Below are positions 56,516 to 64,000 of a stretch of 64,000 nt of DNA, piece by piece. Both the position numbers and the translations under genes were made by a program. The notes beneath the pieces are model-generated. The model was not told the origin of the DNA, ran no database searches, and saw only the letters and a list, made by a program, of their open reading frames with translations. Each line of letters begins with the position of its first letter. Positions within the stretch are counted from its first letter, which is position 1. This DNA comes from Myxococcales bacterium (GTDB lineage Bacteria; Myxococcota_A; Polyangia; Fen-1088): the NCBI GenBank assembly GCA_003142855.1, contig PLNW01000122.1:23598-87597 (forward strand), in the 5' to 3' direction.

Positions 56516-57535
56516 ATGCGCATCGCCAACCCGCACATGCTCTGGCTCCTGCTGGCGGCTCCCACCGTGGTGCTGGCCTATGCCATTGCCTTTGCCCGGC
56601 GGCGCCGCCTGCTCAACCGGCTGGGCGAACCGGCACTCATCGCGCGCATGGCGGCCTCGGTGTCGGTGGCGCGCAAGGTGCTGGCTGCGGCCTTGCTCGT
56701 GCTGGCGGTGGCGTTTCTGGCTCTGGCTCTGGCGCGGCCCCAGGCGGGTGGGCGCGCACGTCTGGAAAAACAGCGCGGCCTCGACCTGGTGGTGGCGCTG
56801 GATTTCTCCAAGTCCATGTTGGCCAAGGACATCTATCCCTCGCGCCTGGAGCGCGCCAAGCGTGAGCTGGAAAGGTTGATGGACCGGCTGGCCGGGGATC
56901 GCATCGGGCTGGTGGCCTTTGCGGGTGAAACCCTGACTTACCCGCCCACCACCGACTACGCCGCGGTCAAGCTCTTCTGGCGCGACATGACCCCGTCGGA
57001 CATTCCCGTGGGCGGCACGGCCATCGGCCGCGCGCTCAAGTCGGGGCTCGACATGCTGAAGCGCCTGCGCGCCCAAGGCGGCGAGACGCGGGGACAAGTG
57101 ATTCTGCTGCTCACCGACGGGGAAGACACGGACAGCGAGCCCATGGAGATGGCCGACGAGGCGGCCAAGCTGGGGGTCAAGGTCTTTGCCGTGGGCATCG
57201 GATCGCGTTCGGGCGAGCTGGTGCCGGAAGTGAATGAAGAGGGCCAGGCGCAAGGCTACATCAAGGATCGCGAGGGCAAGTACGTCACCTCGCGGCTGGG
57301 CGAGGACTTGCTGTCCAAGATCGCGGCACGCACGGGCGGCGAGTATCTGCGCGCCGATGCGCGCCACTTCGGCGTCGAGGCCATCGAGGCCGCGCTGGCC
57401 GGGCTGAAGCGCACTGAGAACGAAGCCCGCCTGGTCAAACGCTACGACGAGGTTTGCGAATACCTGCTCTTGCCCGCCTTTCTGCTTCTGCTTGGCGAAG
57501 CCTGTCTGAACCAACGCCGCAGGAGGAAGACATGA
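56516..57535 (+). CDS. batB: BatB-like VWA-domain membrane protein
   Basis: 339 residues from the ATG at 56516; the upstream part of the track ORF reads through the repeat. N-terminal helix (MLWLLLAAPTVVLAYAIAFA), second helix (VLAAALLVLAVAFLALALA), VWA domain with VVALDFSKSMLAKDIYPSRL (MIDAS DxSxS) and ILLLTDGEDTDSEP, C-terminal helix (LLLPAFLLLLGEACL). No Shine-Dalgarno is seen, only the repeat's hairpin just upstream, which may affect translation. The stop overlaps batC (ATGA). Confidence 0.92.
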   Translation: MRIANPHMLWLLLAAPTVVLAYAIAFARRRRLLNRLGEPALIARMAASVSVARKVLAAALLVLAVAFLALALARPQAGGRARLEKQRGLDLVVALDFSKSMLAKDIYPSRLERAKRELERLMDRLAGDRIGLVAFAGETLTYPPTTDYAAVKLFWRDMTPSDIPVGGTAIGRALKSGLDMLKRLRAQGGETRGQVILLLTDGEDTDSEPMEMADEAAKLGVKVFAVGIGSRSGELVPEVNEEGQAQGYIKDREGKYVTSRLGEDLLSKIAARTGGEYLRADARHFGVEAIEAALAGLKRTENEARLVKRYDEVCEYLLLPAFLLLLGEACLNQRRRRKT

Positions 57536-58338
57536 GCGTGAACCGTCGCCCGGCCGAGGCTGCACTCAGGTTTCCCGCCGTGCTTGCCCTGCTGCCGCTG
57601 CTGGCTGCGTGGAATCCACTGGAACGCCCCAACCGCGCTGTCACCGACGGGAACGCCAGCCTACAGAAAGGCAAAGCCGAGGAGGCGCTGGCCCGCTACG
57701 ACCAGGCGGTCGCCGCCCTGCCGGCTGACCCGGCGGTTCACTTCAATCGCGGCACGGCTCTGTTTGCCCTGTCCCGCTACGACGAGGCGATTGCCGAACT
57801 GATGCGGGCCACTGAGAGCAAATCGCCGTCGCTCAAGGCGGCCGCCTTCTACAATCTGGGCAACAGCTATTTCAAGGCCGACCGCTACGCCGACGCCATC
57901 GCCGCCTACAAGCATTCGCTGGCCTTGGAGCCCAGCGACATGCGCGCCAAGTGGAACCTCGAGCTGGCCCTGCAAAAGAAGCGAGAGGAAGACAAGAAGA
58001 AGCAGGAGCAACAGGACAAGGACAAGGACAACAAAGACAAGAAGAAGCAAGACGACCAGAAGAAGCAGGACCAGGACAAGAAGCAGGACGAGAAGAAGCA
58101 GGAACCCGATGCTGGCGCACCCAAGCAAGAGCCGCCCAAGCCGCCGCAGGGCCAGGACGCTGGAGCCCAGCCGCCGCCGCAAGAAGAACCAGCGGCCCAG
58201 CCCAAGGATGACAAAGCTCCCGAAATGAGCGAGATCGATGCAGTCTTGGACAGCCTGGAGCGAAGCCCCAAAGATCTGGAGAAGATGCGCGCCCGTCTGC
58301 GCGCCGTGCGCCGCGCGCCGCCGGCCAAGGATTGGTAG
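57532..58338 (+). CDS. batC: BatC-like TPR protein with charged tail
   Basis: 268 residues from the ATG at 57532, five bases after AGGAGG. N-terminal hydrophobic segment (VLALLPLLAAW), three TPR-type repeats (~38-140: LQKGKAEEALARYDQAVAAL, FNRGTALFALSRYDEAIAEL, YNLGNSYFKADRYADAIAAY), then a striking Lys/Asp/Gln-rich tail (DKDKDNKDKKKQDDQKKQDQ) and Pro/Gln-rich region. TPRs suggest a scaffold for the VWA proteins in the periplasm. Confidence 0.88.
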   Translation: MSVNRRPAEAALRFPAVLALLPLLAAWNPLERPNRAVTDGNASLQKGKAEEALARYDQAVAALPADPAVHFNRGTALFALSRYDEAIAELMRATESKSPSLKAAAFYNLGNSYFKADRYADAIAAYKHSLALEPSDMRAKWNLELALQKKREEDKKKQEQQDKDKDNKDKKKQDDQKKQDQDKKQDEKKQEPDAGAPKQEPPKPPQGQDAGAQPPPQEEPAAQPKDDKAPEMSEIDAVLDSLERSPKDLEKMRARLRAVRRAPPAKDW

Positions 58339-58391
58339 CGATGCGAGTCCTAGATGACCGGTCGCGATTCGAGGACAAGCACTTTCTACCT

Positions 58392-58542
58392 CCCTCTCCC
58401 TCTGGGAGAGGGGCCGGGGGTGAGGGCGATGCTTTTCTTGGGCCGGACGCCGAGGCGACGCAAGTGTTGGGCCGCGAGTCCGCGGCGTGGATTCACCTCC
58501 AACACAATACCCTCACCCCAGCCCTCTCCCTCCGGGAGAGGG
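58392..58542. repeat. REP-like palindrome pair (REPIN-type), Bat operon copy 2
   Basis: CCCTCTCCC-TCT-GGGAGAGGGGCCGGGGGTGAGGG at 58392-58426 and the inverse CCCTCACCCCAGCCCTCTCCC-TCC-GGGAGAGGG at 58510-58541, with an 83-base spacer. It fills most of the batC-batD gap and is the cause of the false N-terminus (PSPSGRGAGGEG) of the track ORF at 58332. Confidence 0.88.
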
Positions 58543-58589
58543 AGAAACATGCGGAGTCCAGGCGCAAGGGCCGCACGACCAGGGCTCAT

Positions 58590-60506
58590 GTGATCAGGCA
58601 TCTATCGATCGTCGCGCTGATGATCGCGACTGCCGCGGGCGTGGCCCGCGCCGCTGAGCCGAGCTTCGTCGCGCGCGTGGACCGCACCCAGATCGGGGCC
58701 GGCGAATCGTTCACCCTGGAGATCACCCTGTCGGTCGAAAACGGCCGGGTGGACGGCTATCGTGCCCCGGACTTGCGCGGCTTGCGCGCACTGTCCGAGC
58801 GACCGAGCCAGTCCACCCAGATGCAGATGGGTGGCGGCGGCACCTTTGTGCGCCAGGTGTACGGCTGGCACTACGAGGTGCTGGCGCCCGACCGCGGCAC
58901 CTTCACCGTCGGGCCTGCGCGCGTGCGCGTGGATGGTCAGGAACTGCGCACGGAAAAGATCACCATCACCGTGGTTGATTCGGGTCAGGCGCCGGCGGCG
59001 CGGCGTCCTGGCCGCGGCTTTCCCCACGGTATTCCCAATCCTGGCCTGCCCTTCCCCGGCCTTGGCGTGGAGGACGATACCCCGCCCGCCGAACCAGAGC
59101 AGGGCCGCGGTCGGCGCAACTTTCTCCGCGTCCAGAGCAGCAAAATCAAAGCCTATGTGGGCGACCAGATCACGGTGGAGTGGTTCCTGTACCTCACCGA
59201 GCGGCAGGACAAGTACGGCACCACGGCCGAGCCACGCACCGACGGGTTCTGGGTCGAGGATCTCCCCGTCCCCAATCAACACGCTGGGCTTTCGCTGACC
59301 CAGCAGACCTACGAGGGACGCAACTATCTGGTCGCCCCGCTGATGAAGAAGGCGCTCTTCCCGCTTCATCCCGGCCGCCTGACCATCAGCCCGCTCGAAT
59401 CCGAGATCTCGCGTGTCGACTTCTTCGGCGCAACCCTGCGCACCGAGCGCCTCAAAACCGAGCCTTTGACCATCGAAGTTCTCCCCCTGCCGACGGCGGG
59501 CCAGCCCCCCAAGTTCGACACCTCGGCGGTGGGCCATTTCACTCTGCGCGCTGAAGTTGACCGCGACCGGGTCAACGTGGGCGAGGCGGTCACGCTCAAG
59601 CTGGCCATCAGCGGGCAAGGCAATCTGCGCAAGCTGGCCGCGCCGACCCTGCCTCGCCTGGACGGCTGGAAGGTGTACGAGCCCAAGGTGTCGGTGACGC
59701 TCAACCCGGGCGAGCGGGTGGAGGGCAGCAAGGCGGTCGAGTACCTGCTGTTGCCGGAGCGCCCAGGCGTGACGACAATTCCACCCTTCAGCTTGGCCTT
59801 CTTCGATCCCGAACGCGGCAGCTACGGCAGCGAGAAAAGCAATCCGCTGCGTATCGAAGTCAGTGCCGATGCGCAGCCGGCTGGCGCGCGTCCTGCCCCG
59901 ACGGGAATCGTCGCCGCGAGCTCGGCCGCAGCCGCATCCGGGGGCGAGAATGTTCTCGCGCTGGACATCCGGCCCTTGCGCAACCGTCCCACCCTGCGCC
60001 GCGATTTGGGCGCAAGCTTCTACCAGTCGCGCGGCCTGGGGATCATCGTCGCGGTGCCGCCCCTGGCACTGGCGCTCACGACTCTGGTGGGGTTCGCGCG
60101 CGAGCGTCTGAGCAAAGAGACCGAGGGCACCCGGCGGCGCAAGCTGCGCCGGCTGGCGCGCCGACGTCTGCGCACGGCCGACGCCCATCTCAGGGAGGGC
60201 CGGCTGGCGCAGGCCTTCGGCGAGATCGAGCGCGTGCTGCGTGAGTGTCTCACCGGTAAACTGGGCACGCAGATCGCGGGTCTGTCTTGGGACGAGCTGC
60301 GCTCAACCCTGGCCCAGGCGGGCGTGGCGCCGACGCTGGTCGATGCCACCCTGGCCGCGCTGGAGGATTGCGACCGCGCCCGCTTTGCCCCGGGGCGCGT
60401 GTCGGCGGAGGAAGTGCGCGCAGCCCGGGATCGAGCCGGCGAGATCATCTTGCAGATCGAAAAGGCGCCCTTGCGGTCCGGCTCAGCGCGGGAGGTGCGG
60501 TGGTGA
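58590..60506 (+). CDS. batD: BatD-like protein (oxygen-tolerance family)
   Basis: 638 residues from the GTG at 58590, which opens a signal peptide (IRHLSIVALMIATAAGVARA); upstream codons are REP sequence. The extracytoplasmic part has three BatD beta domains (FVARVDRTQIGAGESFTLEI; KIKAYVGDQITVEWFLY; RAEVDRDRVNVGEAVTLKL). A membrane helix (GLGIIVAVPPLALALTTLV, ~475-495) precedes a cytoplasmic basic helical region. Partner of the BatA/BatB complex. No ribosome site is obvious. Confidence 0.9.
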   Translation: MIRHLSIVALMIATAAGVARAAEPSFVARVDRTQIGAGESFTLEITLSVENGRVDGYRAPDLRGLRALSERPSQSTQMQMGGGGTFVRQVYGWHYEVLAPDRGTFTVGPARVRVDGQELRTEKITITVVDSGQAPAARRPGRGFPHGIPNPGLPFPGLGVEDDTPPAEPEQGRGRRNFLRVQSSKIKAYVGDQITVEWFLYLTERQDKYGTTAEPRTDGFWVEDLPVPNQHAGLSLTQQTYEGRNYLVAPLMKKALFPLHPGRLTISPLESEISRVDFFGATLRTERLKTEPLTIEVLPLPTAGQPPKFDTSAVGHFTLRAEVDRDRVNVGEAVTLKLAISGQGNLRKLAAPTLPRLDGWKVYEPKVSVTLNPGERVEGSKAVEYLLLPERPGVTTIPPFSLAFFDPERGSYGSEKSNPLRIEVSADAQPAGARPAPTGIVAASSAAAASGGENVLALDIRPLRNRPTLRRDLGASFYQSRGLGIIVAVPPLALALTTLVGFARERLSKETEGTRRRKLRRLARRRLRTADAHLREGRLAQAFGEIERVLRECLTGKLGTQIAGLSWDELRSTLAQAGVAPTLVDATLAALEDCDRARFAPGRVSAEEVRAARDRAGEIILQIEKAPLRSGSAREVRW

Positions 60507-61276
60507 CAGCCGTGATCCGGCGCACGGGGATCTGGCTGCTCGCACTCCTGCTGCTGCTTTCCGCGCGTGCAGCGCACGCTGACCTGCTCGACGAGGCGTG
60601 GAAGCGCGGCAACGATGCCTACTTTCGCGGCGACCTGGCTGGCGCCATCGCTGCCTACGAGCAACTGGACCGACAGAACGTGGCCTCGCGCGATCTGTAC
60701 TACAACCTGGGCGTCGCCCACTTCCGCCAGGGCAGCCTGGGTCGCGCCATCTGGTCCTTCGAGCGCGCGCTGGAGGTGGATGCGGACGACGAAGACGCGC
60801 GCTTTAACCTGGCCCAAGCACGCAAACTGGCTGAACGCCGCGTGCTCGACAAGATCGAAAGCGCGGAGCGCGAGCCTCTGTGGATTCGTGTCGTCACCTT
60901 CTTCACCACATCGACTGCGACCTGGATCTTCGTGGGTCTGTACCTCGGCTGCTTCGTGCTCTTGTTCCTCCGTCGGCGCGCAGCCGACGACTCACGCGCG
61001 GCGCTCACCGCCGGCGCGGCCATCTTGGGCACAGGCGCGCTGCTGGCGGGCGTGCTGCTGCTAGGACGAATGAACCTGGACCGCATTCCCTTTGGCATCG
61101 TCCTGCCCGACATGGTGGCCATCAAGGAAGGCGCCGACACCAGCTATCGCACCAGCTTCGATGTGCACGCCGGCTTGCGTGTGCGTTTGCTCGATCGCGA
61201 TCAGGACTGGGTGCGCGTGCGGCTGGCCAACGGCCTGGAAGGCTGGCTGCGCGCAGAAGACGTGGGCCGGCTTTAG
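60503..61276 (+). CDS. batE: BatE-like TPR and SH3-type protein
   Basis: 257 residues from the GTG at 60503 that overlaps the batD stop (GTGA), with GGAGG seven bases upstream. Signal segment (WLLALLLLLSARAAHA), TPR repeats (WKRGNDAYFRGDLAGAIAAY, YYNLGVAHFRQGSLGRAIWSF), two membrane helices (IFVGLYLGCFVLLFL; AAILGTGALLAGVLLL) and a C-terminal SH3b-like module (AIKEGADTSYRTSFDVHAGL, WVRVRLANGLEGWL). It completes the Bat set. Confidence 0.88.
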   Translation: MTAVIRRTGIWLLALLLLLSARAAHADLLDEAWKRGNDAYFRGDLAGAIAAYEQLDRQNVASRDLYYNLGVAHFRQGSLGRAIWSFERALEVDADDEDARFNLAQARKLAERRVLDKIESAEREPLWIRVVTFFTTSTATWIFVGLYLGCFVLLFLRRRAADDSRAALTAGAAILGTGALLAGVLLLGRMNLDRIPFGIVLPDMVAIKEGADTSYRTSFDVHAGLRVRLLDRDQDWVRVRLANGLEGWLRAEDVGRL

Positions 61277-61284
61277 AGGCGCGC

Positions 61285-62460
61285 ATGGAGCGCCTGTTTT
61301 CTCGCCGGCTTGCCTGGACCACGGCCGAGAACGCTCTGGCCCGCGCCGAGGCAGCAGCTCGCGCTTCAGGACGGCCGCTCCTGGACTTGACCGTGAGCAA
61401 TCCCACGCAAGTGGGTCTGCACTATCCCGATGATGAGATCGCGCGGGCCTTTGCTGACGCTGCCACCAGTCCCTATCAACCATCACCATTGGGCGTGCCC
61501 GGCGCGCGCGCGGCGGTGGTGGCGGACTACGCCCGGCGCGGCGTCGAGCTGGATGTCAACCAGGTGGTTCTGACCGCCAGCTCAAGCGAATCGTACGCTC
61601 TGCTTTTCAAGTTGCTCGGCGATCCGGGCCAGACCGTGCTTTGCCCGGAGCCGAGCTATCCGCTGTTCGAGTATTTGGCCCGTCTCGAGAGCCTGAACCC
61701 GCGGCCCTACCGGCTGCGCTTCGACGGACTTTGGCACATTGATTTTCCCATCCTGGATCTCACCGATGTCGCCGCCATCATCCTGGTCAGCCCCAACAAC
61801 CCCACCGGTTCTTTTGTGTCTCGCGAGGATTTCGATCGTCTGGCTGGGCTGGCGGCCGAGCACGGCCGGGCGCTTATTGTCGACGAGGTATTCGCCGACT
61901 TCCCGCTGTCGCCGTCTGCCGAGGCGCTCACCGCTGTCGCGGGCCGGGCCTCGCCCGCGCTGGTGTTCTCGCTGGGCGGGCTGTCCAAGTCGTGCGGCTT
62001 GCCCCACCTCAAGCTGGGCTGGATAGCGGCCACGGGGCCGCTCGCCTTGGTCCGCGATGCACTGGCGCGCCTGGAATTGATCGCCGACACGTACCTGTCA
62101 GTGGGGACGCCGGTGCAGATGGCCCTGCCTGGACTGTTGCAAGCTGGTGCTGCTATCCGTCGCCAGATTCTCGAACGCGTGCAACGCAACCGGCAGGCCT
62201 TGGCCAAAGCCCTGGGCGCGCATTCGCCCTGCACGCTCTTGCCCGCAGAGGCTGGCTGGTGCGCCATCCTGCGCGTGCCGGAAATCATGAGCGACGAGGC
62301 CTGGGCCAGCGCACTGCTGGAACAAGACAGTGTCCTGGTGCAACCGGGTTACTTCTTCGATCTGACCATGGGCGCCACCCTGGTGCTCAGCCTCATCGTG
62401 CAGGAGTCGATCTTCGCCGAAGGCGTGGCGCGACTGCTTGCGCGCGTGGCCGCTACTTGA
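61285..62460 (+). CDS. PLP-dependent aminotransferase (class I/II)
   Basis: 391 residues from the ATG at 61285, GAGG about 6 bases upstream, 8 bases after batE. Fold-type I motifs: LDLTVSNPTQVGL, VVLTASSSESYALLFKLL, ILVSPNNPTGSFV, ALIVDEVFADFP and the PLP lysine in FSLGGLSKSCGLPHLKLGW. Substrate cannot be assigned; amino acid to 2-oxo acid transfer is the family reaction. It may be co-transcribed with the Bat operon but need not share its function. Confidence 0.9.
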   Translation: MERLFSRRLAWTTAENALARAEAAARASGRPLLDLTVSNPTQVGLHYPDDEIARAFADAATSPYQPSPLGVPGARAAVVADYARRGVELDVNQVVLTASSSESYALLFKLLGDPGQTVLCPEPSYPLFEYLARLESLNPRPYRLRFDGLWHIDFPILDLTDVAAIILVSPNNPTGSFVSREDFDRLAGLAAEHGRALIVDEVFADFPLSPSAEALTAVAGRASPALVFSLGGLSKSCGLPHLKLGWIAATGPLALVRDALARLELIADTYLSVGTPVQMALPGLLQAGAAIRRQILERVQRNRQALAKALGAHSPCTLLPAEAGWCAILRVPEIMSDEAWASALLEQDSVLVQPGYFFDLTMGATLVLSLIVQESIFAEGVARLLARVAAT

Positions 62461-62497
62461 GTCCCAGGTGGTCCAGCACCACATCAGCGTCGGTCAT
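62453..62497 (-). pseudogene. Truncated HepT-like (HEPN) toxin start
   Basis: A 14-codon frame, MTDADVVLDHLGLK, begins inside the 3' end of the MntA-like gene with the overlap usual for mntA-hepT pairs. It resembles only the first residues of HEPN toxins and then stops at the aminotransferase boundary. Very short, so only a suggestion. Confidence 0.35.
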
Positions 62498-62888
62498 GAA
62501 CCACCTCGACCAGGGCCCGCTCCGCCGTCGCGCGGGAAATCTTCAGGTCCACGTAGCGCGAGGGCAGCAGCATGGCGAACACATGTCGATCCGCCGGATC
62601 GCGATCAAGCAACAGTTGTCCATCGCGTAGAACCTGATGCCCCAGAATGGGTGAGGCCCGACGCAGGTCAACCAAGTCTACTTCCCGTCCCAGCAGGGTG
62701 GACAGGTCGAGGCGAGCCGCCAGCACCGCCTCGGCTGGCACAGGCCTGGAAAACAGGGCCGCCAGATCTACGTCAGAATCGGCTCGCGCCTCGCCCCGGG
62801 CCTGCGAGCCGAACAGCCACAGTGCCGAAAGGGGAAACCGCCCCTCCAGCAAAGAAGCCGCAGCAGCGAGTCCTTCGGCAGTGACCAC
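62484..62888 (-). CDS. MntA-type minimal nucleotidyltransferase (antitoxin-like)
   Basis: 134 residues. The nucleotidyltransferase motif WLFGSQARGEARADSDVDLAAL (Gly-Ser plus Asp-x-Asp) is intact, followed by LLGREVDLVDLRRASPILGHQV. In MntA-HepT systems this protein neutralises a HEPN RNase by adding AMP. Here the toxin gene appears reduced to a 14-codon stub, leaving an orphan. 62889-63100 upstream holds nothing I can name. Confidence 0.85.
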   Translation of the reverse strand: MVTAEGLAAAASLLEGRFPLSALWLFGSQARGEARADSDVDLAALFSRPVPAEAVLAARLDLSTLLGREVDLVDLRRASPILGHQVLRDGQLLLDRDPADRHVFAMLLPSRYVDLKISRATAERALVEVVHDRR

Positions 62889-63100
62889 AGTGGCAATAGG
62901 CTAGCACAGCTGTCGTGCAACGACTCAAGGCGAGTTGCCCAACTTCAACCTGAGGTGAGCGGCCCACTACGTGTTGATTGCCTTTCGTCAACCGCGCCTT
63001 CCCTCGGGCCTGGCAAGCTGCGCTTTGCTACTCAGAAACCGCCGCAGTCTGCGGGATCTCGGAGGGTGAAATCAAATCGGGCTGCCCCTCCGCCGCTTCC

Positions 63101-63466
63101 CTACCCCCGGTGCACCGTCAGCACGTCCTGCATCTTCGCCATCTCGTAGACCACGTCGCAGCACCACCGCCCGAAGCCGCCCTTGCCGTTGACGGCGTCG
63201 ACCCAGGTACGCATGGCGGCCAGCTTGGCGCGGTTTTGTTCACTGTCCTCGCCCTTGATCTCCAGCACCAGAGTTTTGCCGGTGGTCAGGCGAATCAGGA
63301 AGTCGGGGATGTACCGGCGCTTGGCGCCGTTCCATAGGTAGTGAACCTGGAAGCCCAGGTGATCGTTCTTGGCGTAGGCGTCCACCAGAGGGCTGGTTTC
63401 CAGCAGGTTCGCGGCGAACTGCTCCCACGCGCTGTCGGCCACCATGTGGCTGATCTGCGAGCGCAC
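63101..63466 (-). pseudogene. 3' remnant of a restriction-type DEAD/DEAH helicase gene
   Basis: The last ~118 codons of the track ORF (ISHMVADSAWEQFAANLLE, YAKNDHLGFQVHYLWNGAK, IPDFLIRLTTGKTLVLEIKG) match the C-terminal endonuclease-like end of type III/BPTD_3080 restriction helicases; PDF..LEIKG is the PD-D/ExK-type core. The ~700 or more upstream residues expected are missing; the frame continues into unrelated sequence. Confidence 0.75.
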
Positions 63467-63483
63467 GGTTGGGTGGCCCTGCG

Positions 63484-63636
63484 CTCCGCTGCCTGTGCCT
63501 GTCCCATCGACGAGAACGGAACCAGCGCGGCGATGCTCTTGCCGCGTTTTTGAATGATGACCTCTTCGCCTTGCCGGACTTGCTGCAATAGTTCCGACAA
63601 GTGCGTCTTGGCTGCGAAGGCCCCAACGGACTTCAT
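63484..63636 (-). pseudogene. Truncated Phd/YefM-type antitoxin
   Basis: MKSVGAFAAKTHLSELLQQV then RQGEEVIIQKRGKSIAALVP is a Phd antitoxin DNA-binding N-terminus (~50 codons). Its frame then runs out of phase across the restriction remnant, so the native C-terminus and any partner toxin are lost. It may still make a short DNA-binding peptide. Confidence 0.7.
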
Positions 63637-63702
63637 GACGGCGTGTCCCCGAACTGGTTGATTGAACTAGTCTATCACAGGGATGCCGGCAGCCCAGCCG
63701 TG

Positions 63703-63813
63703 GATCGCGACGGCACCATGGTGGACTTGTACGGCTACACCAGCATGCTGGTGGCCGCAGTCCAGGCCCAAGGTGAGGCTCTCGCCAAGTTGCAGAGCGA
63801 GCTGGCGCAGTGA
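63703..63813 (+). pseudogene. Possible C-terminal gene fragment
   Basis: DRDGTMVDLYGYTSMLVAAV then QAQGEALAKLQSELAQ* resembles the tail of proteins ending in a VDLYGYxSxLxAAVQ helix (for example after an S74-type chaperone domain), but no body precedes it. Weak support. The rest to 64000 shows nothing recognisable. Confidence 0.28.
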
Positions 63814-64000
63814 AACGCCGGTTGCGCGTGAAGTAAAGTCCCGCGACTTGCAACCCAGCGCTGGCAACGCGACTGGTCGAGGCGACCATGGCCCATGCCG
63901 TATGACGCCAATCCAAGACCAGCGCCACCCGACACAGAAGAACCAAAATCCGTTCACCCATGCACTGTATGGATCGAACAGTCGGAGTAGAAATCATGGT

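Noticed and set aside
54523-58542. Possible CRISPR array
   Set aside because: Palindromes occur as inverted pairs with unequal spacing, not regularly spaced direct repeats, and no cas genes are present.
58332-58589. N-terminal extension of the batD ORF
   Set aside because: Codons come from the REP pair (PSPSGRGAGGEG); the signal peptide starts at the GTG at 58590.

Overview
The window reads as chromosomal DNA of a high-G+C deltaproteobacterial-type bacterium, most likely a member of the Myxococcota. The lineage is inferred from several things: cysteine-rich 'CGDG..EGE.CDDGN' repeats joined to a fibro-slime type domain, two eukaryote-like Ser/Thr kinases with TPR/PEGA partners, surface lipoproteins with long Gly/Ser linkers, and a MoxR/DUF58/Bat operon. 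It also carries a nearly complete flagellar hook, filament and motor locus, which is unusual for classic gliding myxobacteria, although flagellated members of the group exist.

Layout: (1) 1-19381 is flagellar. A rightward run holds fliI (3' end), a motE-like gene, fliK, flgD, flgE, flbD, motA and motB. A leftward run begins at a candidate sigma-54 promoter and holds flgF-flgG-flgA-flgH-flgI-flgJ-flgM-flgN-flgK-flgL, then flagellin, fliS, a fliT-like gene and fliD. A divergent fliJ-like gene lies beyond flgF. A scrap of cheB sits where the two runs converge. (2) 19382-33794 is mixed housekeeping and signalling: START protein, RluA-type pseudouridine synthase, kinase plus TPR/PEGA pair, S-adenosylhomocysteinase, Rsm22-like methyltransferase, RseP-like protease, IclR regulator, two glycosyltransferases, a second kinase, ThiD-like kinase. 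(3) 33849-38991 holds ackA-pta, a lone nucleotidyltransferase and three receiver-domain proteins without a histidine kinase. (4) 39209-49374 holds a large cysteine-rich lipoprotein, a TrpB2-type synthase, two secreted glycosidase-like lipoproteins, agmatine deiminase and an unusual fusion of a TlyA-type and an RlmL-type rRNA methyltransferase. (5) 49482-51292 is a two-gene ATPase plus DUF4276 module of defence type. (6) 51474-62460 is the MoxR-DUF58-BatA-BatB-BatC-BatD-BatE operon followed by an aminotransferase. (7) 62453-64000 is a decayed patch with an orphan MntA-like antitoxin, a HepT stub, a Phd fragment and the 3' end of a restriction helicase.

The most interesting non-gene signal is a dispersed repeat of about 190-250 bp with constant ends (CGCGTGGG..GCC and AGGGTTCCCAT). 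There are three full copies: two inside the Bat operon and one upstream of trpB. Related 69-bp (23-codon) units occur three times in frame inside fliK. REP-like palindrome pairs occupy further gaps of the Bat operon. No tRNA, rRNA, CRISPR array or intact transposase was seen. All calls come from reading the sequence; no database search was run.
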